64,000 nt of DNA from Bacteroides sp. GM023 (GTDB taxonomy: Bacteria; Bacteroidota; Bacteroidia; Bacteroidales; Bacteroidaceae). The stretch is taken from the NCBI RefSeq assembly GCF_014750685.1, contig NZ_JAAXGE010000007.1, positions 1-64,000 on the forward strand, read 5' to 3'. Positions 24,037 to 31,783 of this stretch are shown in pieces. The position numbers and the translations under genes were made by a program. The notes beneath the pieces are model-generated. The model was not told the DNA's origin. It saw only the letters and a list, made by a program, of their open reading frames with translations, and did not search any database. Position 1 is the stretch's first letter. Each line of letters begins with the position of its first letter.

Positions 24037-24949
24037 ATTTTTTTATGATTTCTATTATTTCTTCTGGTTTATATGGTGGATTCATTCTATGTACCATAGA
24101 ATGACAATTAGAACATAATGGAATTAAATCTTTTTGAGGGTCAGTTCCTTCATAACCTACTGAATTTGAAAGAGTTTTTATTGAAATAATATGGTGTACT
24201 TCAATGTAATCTTTTCCTAATTCGCCGTATTGTTGTTGAAAATCAAAACCACAAATATTACACTTACAACCTTTCAATTCGATACATTTATTACGGGCTT
24301 CTTTGCTTCTTTTAATTGCTTGTGTTGTAGCTATATAGCTTTTCTTTTCATCGTAAAGATTATACTTGTGTTCTTCTGATATACTATTTGTTAATATATC
24401 ATTTACATATTGAATCACTTCTTGCCGAATAGTGTTATCACTATCTTTATTTGCATACCAAATATTTGATTGACCGTGTCCACTACCATTATTTGATTTG
24501 GAGCTAGGTATTTCAAAATTTCTATCATTTTGAGAAATTAAAACGGCATTTGAAGCATCGCATATCAAATTGTAATTTATATTCACTTCATTATAAATAC
24601 GAGTAGTCCTTTTATCAGATACTTCTTTTTCATATACTCTCGCTTTTTGATAAAAGCCTGCAATCACTCTTTTCCCATTTTTTCCTTGACAGGTGAATAT
24701 AACAAGAACATCGTCTAAGTATTTGCCATGTGCGTCTTGACAAATTTCTATTTTTGAAATTTTGTTTAAATTTACTCGACAATGCGGGGCTGTATATCCA
24801 TAACATTTTCCATTGTCATTTTTAAAATTAAATAATTCGTGCCCAAAACCTCGGGAATCAACATATCTACCTCCTCCGATAACATTTTGTTCAAAACCAC
24901 TATATTTTTCCATATTTGTAATATGGTCAAAGAATATTTTTTTTTCCAT
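24023..24949 (-). CDS. HNH endonuclease inserted between murG and murC
   Basis: The 308 residues end in an HNH nuclease domain: zinc pairs Cys230/Cys233 (CNIC) and Cys279/Cys282 (CSNC) around IEVHHI (His252/His253) and a terminal CHSMVHR. The N-terminal 160 residues form a separate domain (GGGRYVDSRGFGHELFNF, then DDVLVIFTCQG and GFYQKARVYE) that resembles the N-terminal domains of McrA-like or modified-base-reading nucleases; that is a guess. The gene is clearly more AT-rich than its dcw neighbours, pointing to transfer. It starts 3 bp after the murG stop and has nine A residues just after its start codon. A DNA-defence role is inferred. Confidence 0.8.
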   Translation of the reverse strand: MEKKIFFDHITNMEKYSGFEQNVIGGGRYVDSRGFGHELFNFKNDNGKCYGYTAPHCRVNLNKISKIEICQDAHGKYLDDVLVIFTCQGKNGKRVIAGFYQKARVYEKEVSDKRTTRIYNEVNINYNLICDASNAVLISQNDRNFEIPSSKSNNGSGHGQSNIWYANKDSDNTIRQEVIQYVNDILTNSISEEHKYNLYDEKKSYIATTQAIKRSKEARNKCIELKGCKCNICGFDFQQQYGELGKDYIEVHHIISIKTLSNSVGYEGTDPQKDLIPLCSNCHSMVHRMNPPYKPEEIIEIIKKYGAN

Positions 24950-24952
24950 AAT

Positions 24953-26089
24953 TTATTGTCCTTTTAAATGAAATGTCATTTCTGCCAGCTTTATTACCTC
25001 TTGGGCGATGATTCTCGCTGAATCGGGTAAGGCTAACTTGGCGATATTTTCACTTAGTTCTTTTAGCTTCCGCTCGTCGTTGACGGTGGACAGGGCTACA
25101 TCCATCAAAATGCTTTCCGCTTCACTGTCTTTGACGTAGATGGCTGCCTGCTTGTTTACCAGTGCTAAGGCATTCTTAGTCTGATGGTCTTCCGCCACAT
25201 TGGGCGAAGGCACTAAGGCGACCGGTTTATGCAAAAGGCAGAACTCGGAGATTGACCCTGCTCCTGCACGGGAGATAACAAGGTCGGCGGCGGCATAAGC
25301 GGCTGCCATATCTTTGATAAAATCTGTCACGTACAGGTTCGGGAGTTCTCCTGCCGCTTTCACGGCTTCGGTCACTTGCGGGTAATAGTATTTTCCTGTT
25401 TGCCAGATGAACTGCACGTCGCTGTTCTCTTTGATAGTCGTTAATCCGGCTGTCAGTGTATTGTTAATAGTGCGTGCTCCCAAACTCCCCCCTACGATGA
25501 GGATTGTTTTTTTACCCGGTTGCAGATTGAAAGAACGCAATGCGTCTTCTTTGGACGGCATCTCTTTCGTCAGATTCTGTCGCACCGGATTGCCTGTCAT
25601 AATGATTTTATCCGCAGGGAAGAACTTTTCCATTCCATCATAAGCAACGCAAATAGCTTTTGCTTTCTGTGCCAGTAGTTTATTGGTTACTCCGGCATAT
25701 GAGTTCTGCTCCTGTATCAGAGTAGGGACACCCATCATTCCGGCAGTCTTTAAGGTCGGTCCACTGGCGTAACCGCCTACACCTACCGCTACTTGCGGAC
25801 GGAAGTTCTTGATAACTTTGCGAGCTTTCCACTGACTGCGTATCAGCTTGATTACTACCGAAACGTTTTTCCATAAATGCTTGCGGTCGAAGCCGGCTAT
25901 CGGCAGACCGATAATCTGATAGCCTGCATCGGGGACCCGTTGCATCTCCATACGTCCTTCTGCTCCTACAAAGAGTATTTTTGCGTCGGGACGCAGTTCC
26001 ATTATAGCGTTCGCAATGGAGACAGCAGGAAAGATATGTCCTCCTGTGCCCCCACCGCTAATGATAATTCTAAGTTCTTTTTCCATCAT
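24953..26089 (-). CDS. murG: UDP-GlcNAc:lipid I N-acetylglucosaminyltransferase MurG
   Basis: Membrane-associated GT28 glycosyltransferase converting lipid I to lipid II. The 378 residues show the family loops: ISGGGTGGHIFPAVSIA (about 9-25), GVGGYASGPTLKTA (about 104-117), the C-terminal-domain loop VGGSLGARTINN (about 199-210) and the UDP-GlcNAc-binding ISRAGAGSISEF (about 273-284). Two adjacent ATGs (26089 and 26086) are possible starts. It lies between ftsW and the inserted HNH gene. Confidence 0.96.
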   Translation of the reverse strand: MMEKELRIIISGGGTGGHIFPAVSIANAIMELRPDAKILFVGAEGRMEMQRVPDAGYQIIGLPIAGFDRKHLWKNVSVVIKLIRSQWKARKVIKNFRPQVAVGVGGYASGPTLKTAGMMGVPTLIQEQNSYAGVTNKLLAQKAKAICVAYDGMEKFFPADKIIMTGNPVRQNLTKEMPSKEDALRSFNLQPGKKTILIVGGSLGARTINNTLTAGLTTIKENSDVQFIWQTGKYYYPQVTEAVKAAGELPNLYVTDFIKDMAAAYAAADLVISRAGAGSISEFCLLHKPVALVPSPNVAEDHQTKNALALVNKQAAIYVKDSEAESILMDVALSTVNDERKLKELSENIAKLALPDSARIIAQEVIKLAEMTFHLKGQ

Positions 26090-26139
26090 AATCCTTTCTT
26101 TCTATCCGTTGCTCATCCTTTCCGATGCACCTCCGTCCG

Positions 26140-27465
26140 TTAACTGTTCTTGTTCATATCGTTCTCGTCTTCGAACTTGGCATCGCTGTTCAGAATCGGC
26201 GCGGTCGGTTCGGCGGCAGTTTGTGCTTCGGAATTGGCTGCTGCATCTGTTGCTATCTGCAACTGAAGCTGTGCGTCATGCTCTTTCTGTTCTGCCAGAT
26301 GAGCAGTATATCGGCTTACACTTAATATCATGCCGATATAAGCGCAGTTGATTAATGTACTTGTTCCTCCCTTGCTGACTAATGGCAGCGGTTGTCCTGT
26401 GACGGGGAATAATCCGACCGCCACCATCATATTCAATATCGCTTGCGATACCAATAGCAACGCAATACCCATGACCAGAAAAGCAGGGAAAGTGCGTTCG
26501 CACTTCTGGGCGATTTTTCCCGCTCGATACAGCAGGCATAAATAGAGGAATACGACGAATATACCTCCTATCAGTCCCATTTCTTCAATTACAATAGCGA
26601 AGATAAAATCGGAGAATGCCTGGCTAAGGAAGTCACGTTGTACGGAGTTACCCGGGCCTTTGCCGACTACATTGCTGGTGGCAACAGCAATACGGGCATG
26701 AGCAATCTGTGCGTCCTTATCAATGTCAAATTTGGCGGCAGGTACTTCTTCTTTCTCAAAGAAACCGGAAACACGGTTCTGCCAGGTCTCGAAGCGGTGA
26801 AGACCGGGAGTGCTGTGTAGTGTCTTTGCAGGGATAGCCATTAATATGCCTACGGCTACTCCACCCAGGAGTGCCATTATTCCCAACATTCCGAACAGCT
26901 TTTTAGAAGATACCCGTCCGATGAACATCATCATGCATACCACGCCGAATAGCAACATGGCTGTCGAAAGGTTCTCCGGTGCGATGAGAAGAAAGACGAG
27001 TCCGGTGAGAATCATGATATATTTAAAGGCGTTCGGGTTGGCTCCGTATTCGTCCTGTCGTTTGGACAGGATGAAGGAGACGGCAATGATAACAGCCATC
27101 TTTGCCAGTTCCGAAGGCTGGAATTGCAATCCCATGAAGGTCATCCAGCGGGCGGCTCCGTTGACACGGTCGCCTGTGATGATACCCATCAATGTGACGA
27201 ATGCCAGCAGCACCAGGGAAATCGGGTATAGGAAGACTGGAAATACCTGGAACCATTTGTAGGGTACGTTGTGTAGAAATACCACTACTACGGCACCTAC
27301 CATAAGGATGATAGAGTGTTGCGTAATCGGACCCCAATGGTCGCCGCTTTTGTAAGTCAGCGTCGATGCTGCCGAGAACACCTCGACAATCGAGATGAGG
27401 CAGAGACAGAGGAAGATAATCCAGATTACCTTGTCGCCTTTGAATATGTTCTTTAATAAATCCAC
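26140..27465 (-). CDS. ftsW: SEDS-family septal peptidoglycan polymerase FtsW
   Basis: Polytopic inner-membrane protein that polymerises lipid II at the septum together with the FtsI transpeptidase. The 441 residues contain about ten transmembrane helices and the SEDS motifs (GAARWMTFMGLQFQPSELAK near 103-122, then VVGKGPGNSVQRDFLSQAFSDFIFAIVIEEMG near 265, and VTGQPLPLVSKGGTSTL near 354). The hydrophilic C-terminal tail (about 395-441) is Ala/Glu-rich. It is flanked by murD and murG in the conserved order. Confidence 0.93.
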   Translation of the reverse strand: MDLLKNIFKGDKVIWIIFLCLCLISIVEVFSAASTLTYKSGDHWGPITQHSIILMVGAVVVVFLHNVPYKWFQVFPVFLYPISLVLLAFVTLMGIITGDRVNGAARWMTFMGLQFQPSELAKMAVIIAVSFILSKRQDEYGANPNAFKYIMILTGLVFLLIAPENLSTAMLLFGVVCMMMFIGRVSSKKLFGMLGIMALLGGVAVGILMAIPAKTLHSTPGLHRFETWQNRVSGFFEKEEVPAAKFDIDKDAQIAHARIAVATSNVVGKGPGNSVQRDFLSQAFSDFIFAIVIEEMGLIGGIFVVFLYLCLLYRAGKIAQKCERTFPAFLVMGIALLLVSQAILNMMVAVGLFPVTGQPLPLVSKGGTSTLINCAYIGMILSVSRYTAHLAEQKEHDAQLQLQIATDAAANSEAQTAAEPTAPILNSDAKFEDENDMNKNS

Positions 27466-27502
27466 TTCGTTACTCTCTAATTACTTATCCGTTAAACGTT
27501 AT

Positions 27503-28837
27503 CTAAAGTTCTCTCACGCATTGCTTGAACTGGTCGCCGCGGTCCTCGTAATTCTTGAAGAGGTCGAAAGAAGCGCAGCAAGGGCTTAATAATACGGTTT
27601 CACCTTTCTTCGCCAGTTTGTAGGCTGCTTCCACAGCATCCTTCATTCCGGTTTGCACGTCTGCTACGGGCAGGCCGAGGCGGTCGAAGAACTCGTGAAG
27701 TTTCTCGTTGTGCAGTCCCATATATACGAGAGCTGAACATTTCTCACGTACCAGGTCTTCGATTTCCGTATAATCGTTTCCTTTATCTTTTCCGCCAAGA
27801 ATCAAGACCGTTTTGGTAGTCATGCTTTGCAGGGCATACCAGCAGGAGTTGACGTTCGTGGCTTTCGAGTCGTTGATAAAATCAATTCCGCGGACACGTG
27901 CCACTTTTTCCAGACGGTGCTCTACTCCTTTGAAGTCGGAGAGGGCTTTGCGGATGTTCTCTTTGGTGATACCGGCCAGGTTGGCTGAAATACCGGCTGC
28001 CAGAGAGTTGTATAAGTTATGTTGTCCTGTCAAAGCCAGTTCTTCCTGTTCCATGTTGAAGGCAATCGGTTCGTTGATTTTCACTTCGTGGTCTTCAACG
28101 TAGGCGATAGCTCCATCCTCTTTCACTGCGGCGAAAGGATACAGGTGTGCTTTCAGACCATGCTTGGCGAGCTCGTGTTTGATAATCGGGTCATCATTCC
28201 AGAAGATAAAGGCATCGTCCGGTGTCTGATTTTGAGTGATGCGGAATTTAGCGTCGATATAATTCTGCATACAGTGGTCGTAACGGTCGAGGTGGTCGGG
28301 AGTGATGTTCATCAATACGGCGATGTTCGCACGGAAGTTATACATATTATCCAACTGGAAAGAACTCAGTTCAATAATATAATAGTCATGGTGTTCTTCG
28401 GCTACCTGCAAAGCCAGACTCTTACCGATATTGCCTGCCAAACCTACATTCAGGTCTGCACTCTTGAAGATATGGTAAATCAGGGAAGTCGTAGTCGTCT
28501 TCCCGTTGGAACCGGTGATACAAATCATTTTGGCATCCGTATAGCGTCCGGCAAACTCAATCTCTGATATAACCGGAGTACCTTGAGCTTTCAGTTTAAG
28601 GATGAGTGGGGCGTCATTCGGGATACCGGGGCTTTTGATAACCTCGTCGGCATTCAGAATGAGTTCTTCGGTGTGGTGTCCTTCTTCCCAGGCAATATTA
28701 TGGCTGTCAAGAAGTTCCTTATACTTGTCCTTGATGGCGGACATATCCGAAACAAATGTCTCAAATCCTTTGACTTTGGCAAGTACGGCTGCACCTGCGC
28801 CGCTTTCGCCAGCTCCTAAAATTACTATTCTTTTCAT
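27503..28837 (-). CDS. murD: UDP-N-acetylmuramoylalanine--D-glutamate ligase
   Basis: Mur ligase adding D-glutamate to UDP-MurNAc-L-Ala. The 444 residues have the N-terminal nucleotide-sugar domain (VILGAGESGAGAAVLAK), the ATP loop TGSNGKTTTTSLIYHIF (about 108-124), NITPDHLDRYDHCMQNY in the central domain, and the C-terminal HRLEKVARVRGIDFINDSKATN...ILGGKDKGNDY typical of MurD. The 144-bp gap to mraY carries a pair of 22-bp-spaced palindromes. Confidence 0.96.
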   Translation of the reverse strand: MKRIVILGAGESGAGAAVLAKVKGFETFVSDMSAIKDKYKELLDSHNIAWEEGHHTEELILNADEVIKSPGIPNDAPLILKLKAQGTPVISEIEFAGRYTDAKMICITGSNGKTTTTSLIYHIFKSADLNVGLAGNIGKSLALQVAEEHHDYYIIELSSFQLDNMYNFRANIAVLMNITPDHLDRYDHCMQNYIDAKFRITQNQTPDDAFIFWNDDPIIKHELAKHGLKAHLYPFAAVKEDGAIAYVEDHEVKINEPIAFNMEQEELALTGQHNLYNSLAAGISANLAGITKENIRKALSDFKGVEHRLEKVARVRGIDFINDSKATNVNSCWYALQSMTTKTVLILGGKDKGNDYTEIEDLVREKCSALVYMGLHNEKLHEFFDRLGLPVADVQTGMKDAVEAAYKLAKKGETVLLSPCCASFDLFKNYEDRGDQFKQCVREL

Positions 28838-28936
28838 CTACAATAATGTGCTCTTCTTTTCAATATGCTGAATTGCTTATTAGTTGTGCACATCCTTTAA
28901 AAGTTAATAATCGGGTTAATACTCTCTATAAAACTT

Positions 28937-28974
28937 GGTTCCCGCATGGAAACCTGGCCCCGGCACCTTGCCGG
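28937..28974. repeat. Mini palindrome pair in the mraY-murD spacer
   Basis: Two adjacent dyads, GGTTCCCGCATGGAAACC (28937-28954) and CCGGCACCTTGCCGG (28960-28974), have centres about 21.5 bp apart. The first resembles a unit of array B. They sit inside the dcw operon between the mraY stop and the murD start. Confidence 0.5.
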
Positions 28975-28981
28975 TTGCCGG

Positions 28982-30250
28982 TTATCTTATCTTTAGTGTT
29001 ATAATCGTTATAGCTGCCAGCACAATAGTCACAATCCAGAAGCGGATGGTAATTTTTGATTCGTGGAACAGCTGGTCGGGCTTCGTGAACTTCACTGTGC
29101 AGCCCGGTTCTATCAGACTCATAGAAGTACGGAAGTGGTCGTGAATCGGTGTCCGTTTGAACAGCCGTTGTTTCACTCCTTTCCGTTTTCCTGCCTTATA
29201 GTAAGCCCGTTGCAGGATAACCGACAGGTTTTCTACGAGGAATACACCGCAAAGAATCGGTATCAGCAACTCTTTGTGGATGATAATGGCAAATACGGCG
29301 ATGATACCGCCGATTGTCAGGCTACCGGTGTCACCCATGAATACTTGCGCCGGGTAGGCGTTGTACCACAGGAAACCAATCATGGCACCGATAAAGGCAC
29401 AGATATAGATTACCAGTTCTTCCGAGCCCGGGATATACATGATGTTCAGATAACTTGCAAATTCGATGTGCGACGACACGTACGCCAATATACCTAGCGT
29501 GGCACCGATAATGGCAGAGTTTCCCGCGGCCATTCCGTCCATACCGTCGTTTAGGTTAGCGCCGTTTGATACGGCGGCAACTACGATGATTGTGATAATA
29601 ACAAACAATACCCAACCGGCTGCCTGTGCGTGTTCGCCCATGAAAGAAACCAGGTCGGCATAGTCGAGGTTGTTGCTCTTGAAGAAAGGAATGGTGGTTT
29701 GAGTCGATTTCAAGTCATTCGTTCCGTGTATCACTTCCATCTCCTGCCCCGGAGTATGCACTTCGATGTTTTCTCGGATTACCACATCCGGGCTTAAATA
29801 CAAAGTAAGTCCGACGATTAAGCCTAAACCGACCTGTCCGATAATCTTGAATTTGCCGTGCAATCCTTCCTTATCTTTCTTGAAGATTTTGATATAGTCG
29901 TCAGCGAATCCGAGTGAGCCCAGCCATACGGTGGTTATCAACATCAATATCATATATATGTTGCTCAACTTACCCAGTAAAAGGCAAGGAATGAGAATGG
30001 CTACAATAATAATAACACCGCCCATGCTTGGCACACCTACCTTGTTGACTCCGAACGGGTCTATTTTGGCATCACGCTGTGTTTCCGTGATTTGCTTCCT
30101 CTTCAGCAGGTTGATAAATTTATCTCCCCATATACTTGAAATAAGTAGCGCGAGGATAACAGCCATCAAAGCACGGAATGAAGTGTAACCAAACATTCCT
30201 GCTCCGGGAAAATTGAGCTTATGCAGCCATTCGAACAGATAGTATAGCAT
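28982..30250 (-). CDS. mraY: Phospho-MurNAc-pentapeptide transferase MraY
   Basis: Integral membrane enzyme that transfers phospho-MurNAc-pentapeptide to undecaprenyl phosphate, making lipid I. The 422 residues contain about ten membrane helices and the family motifs: LGFADDYIKIFKKDKEGLHGKFK (about 113-135), the catalytic NLNDGMDGMAAG (about 236-247), GDTGSLTIGG, and TPIHDHFRTS near the C-terminus. It is slightly longer than E. coli MraY because of an insert around 170-215, common in Bacteroidetes. Confidence 0.95.
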   Translation of the reverse strand: MLYYLFEWLHKLNFPGAGMFGYTSFRALMAVILALLISSIWGDKFINLLKRKQITETQRDAKIDPFGVNKVGVPSMGGVIIIVAILIPCLLLGKLSNIYMILMLITTVWLGSLGFADDYIKIFKKDKEGLHGKFKIIGQVGLGLIVGLTLYLSPDVVIRENIEVHTPGQEMEVIHGTNDLKSTQTTIPFFKSNNLDYADLVSFMGEHAQAAGWVLFVIITIIVVAAVSNGANLNDGMDGMAAGNSAIIGATLGILAYVSSHIEFASYLNIMYIPGSEELVIYICAFIGAMIGFLWYNAYPAQVFMGDTGSLTIGGIIAVFAIIIHKELLIPILCGVFLVENLSVILQRAYYKAGKRKGVKQRLFKRTPIHDHFRTSMSLIEPGCTVKFTKPDQLFHESKITIRFWIVTIVLAAITIITLKIR

Positions 30251-30256
30251 GATGAA

Positions 30257-30294
30257 ATTTACTATTTTACAATTTACTATTTACAATTTACTAT
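30257..30294. repeat. Low-complexity spacer between murE and mraY
   Basis: Tandem TTTACTAT/TTTACAATTTACTAT units of about 14 bp fill the 54-bp gap. The same words occur in the ftsQ-ftsA gap 8.5 kb away, suggesting a dispersed spacer element. Confidence 0.5.
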
Positions 30295-30304
30295 GCAGAC
30301 GACG

Positions 30305-31753
30305 TTATTGGAATACCTCTTTGAGTACTTCCTTGTCGTCGAAGTGATGTTTCACTCCTTTTATCTCCTGGTAATTCTCGTGTCCTTTTCCGGCAACGAG
30401 TATTACGTCTCCTTTTTCTGCCAACATGCAAGCCGTGCGGATTGCTTCCTTACGGTCGGCAATGCTGAGTGTTTTCTTCATATCCTCGGCGTCGAGTCCT
30501 GCCAGCATATCATTGATAATATCCTGCGGCTCTTCAAAACGGGGATTATCCGAAGTGATGATGACACGGTCGCTGGCTTTGGCAGCTTCTTTCGCCATGA
30601 TGGGGCGTTTACCCTTATCACGGTTGCCGCCTGCACCTACCACAGTGATAACCTTTCCTTTTCCTTCGAGCACTCCGTGTATGGCATTCAGCACATTGAT
30701 AAGCGCGTCCGGCGTATGTGCATAATCCACAATCGCCGTAACACCCTTCGGTGAACGGACAGCATCGAAACGCCCTGCCACCGGATGAAGTGTGCTAAGG
30801 GCGACAAGCACCTCTTCTTCCTTCTTACCCAGCAGAACCGCCGCTCCGAACACAGCCAATAAATTGGAAGCGTTGAACTTGCCAATAAACTGAACAGCCA
30901 GTTCGTGATTGTTGAAATCAAGCAACATTCCTTCGAAATGAGATTCCAGCACCCGGCCTTTGAAGTCACTAAGACTTCTCAATGAATACGTATAAACCGT
31001 AGAACGAGTATTCTGCGTCATTACCAATCCATTCTTATCATCGAGATTAGTAAGGCTGAACGCATTCTTCGGCATGTCGTCAAAGAACTTTTTCTTGGCT
31101 TTCAGATAGTTCTCCACTGTTTTATGATAGTCAAGATGGTCGCGTGTGAGATTGGTGAAGATACCACCTGCAAACTTCAATCCACTGATGCGCTTCTGTG
31201 CAATGGAATGAGAACTAACTTCCATAAACGCATATTTGCATCCTTCGTCCGCCATTCGTCCTAACAAGCGATTCAGCGTGATAGGGTCGGGCGTAGTATG
31301 CTCTGTCGGAATAGGCTCATTGTCGATATAATTGCAAACGGTAGAGATAAGCCCCACCTTATATCCGAAATAGCGGAAAGTATCATATAATAAGGTAGCA
31401 ATGGTTGTCTTACCATTCGTTCCCGTGACACCGACCAGTTCCAGCTTGGAAGTCGGGTCATCATAGAATGTAGTGGCAATCTTGCCTACCGCATCTTCGC
31501 TGTCCTTCACTTGTATATAAGTGATTCCCGCCACAGGTTCTTCCGGCATATCCTCGCAGAGGATAGCGATAGCTCCTTTATTAATGGCAGCAGGTATATA
31601 GGCATGACCGTCGGCTTGCGTGCCGCGCATAGCCATGAACAGTTGTCCGGCTTCTACCAAACGGGAATCAATGTTGATTCCGGTGATTTCTATGTCTGAA
31701 TTTCCGGCTATCTGTTCCGGCTGAATTGCTTTCAGTAACTTGCTTAGTAACAT
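30305..31753 (-). CDS. murE: UDP-MurNAc-tripeptide synthetase MurE (diaminopimelate-adding)
   Basis: Mur ligase adding the third residue of the stem peptide. The 482 residues have the ATP loop GVTGTNGKTTIATLLYDTF (about 109-127), the central LTRDHLDYHKTVENYLKAKKKFF and the C-terminal SDNPRFEEPQDI. The DNPR-x-E motif is that of meso-diaminopimelate-specific enzymes rather than lysine-specific ones. It is flanked by ftsI and mraY in the conserved order. murF does not follow, so it must lie elsewhere on the chromosome. Confidence 0.95.
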   Translation of the reverse strand: MLLSKLLKAIQPEQIAGNSDIEITGINIDSRLVEAGQLFMAMRGTQADGHAYIPAAINKGAIAILCEDMPEEPVAGITYIQVKDSEDAVGKIATTFYDDPTSKLELVGVTGTNGKTTIATLLYDTFRYFGYKVGLISTVCNYIDNEPIPTEHTTPDPITLNRLLGRMADEGCKYAFMEVSSHSIAQKRISGLKFAGGIFTNLTRDHLDYHKTVENYLKAKKKFFDDMPKNAFSLTNLDDKNGLVMTQNTRSTVYTYSLRSLSDFKGRVLESHFEGMLLDFNNHELAVQFIGKFNASNLLAVFGAAVLLGKKEEEVLVALSTLHPVAGRFDAVRSPKGVTAIVDYAHTPDALINVLNAIHGVLEGKGKVITVVGAGGNRDKGKRPIMAKEAAKASDRVIITSDNPRFEEPQDIINDMLAGLDAEDMKKTLSIADRKEAIRTACMLAEKGDVILVAGKGHENYQEIKGVKHHFDDKEVLKEVFQ

Positions 31754-31783
31754 AGTCTCTTTTTTAATACTTCATTTTTACTT

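Noticed and set aside
23935..24949. HNH gene as part of a group I or II intron or an intein
   Set aside because: It lies between two intact genes, not inside one, and no intron core structure or splice-domain sequence is seen.
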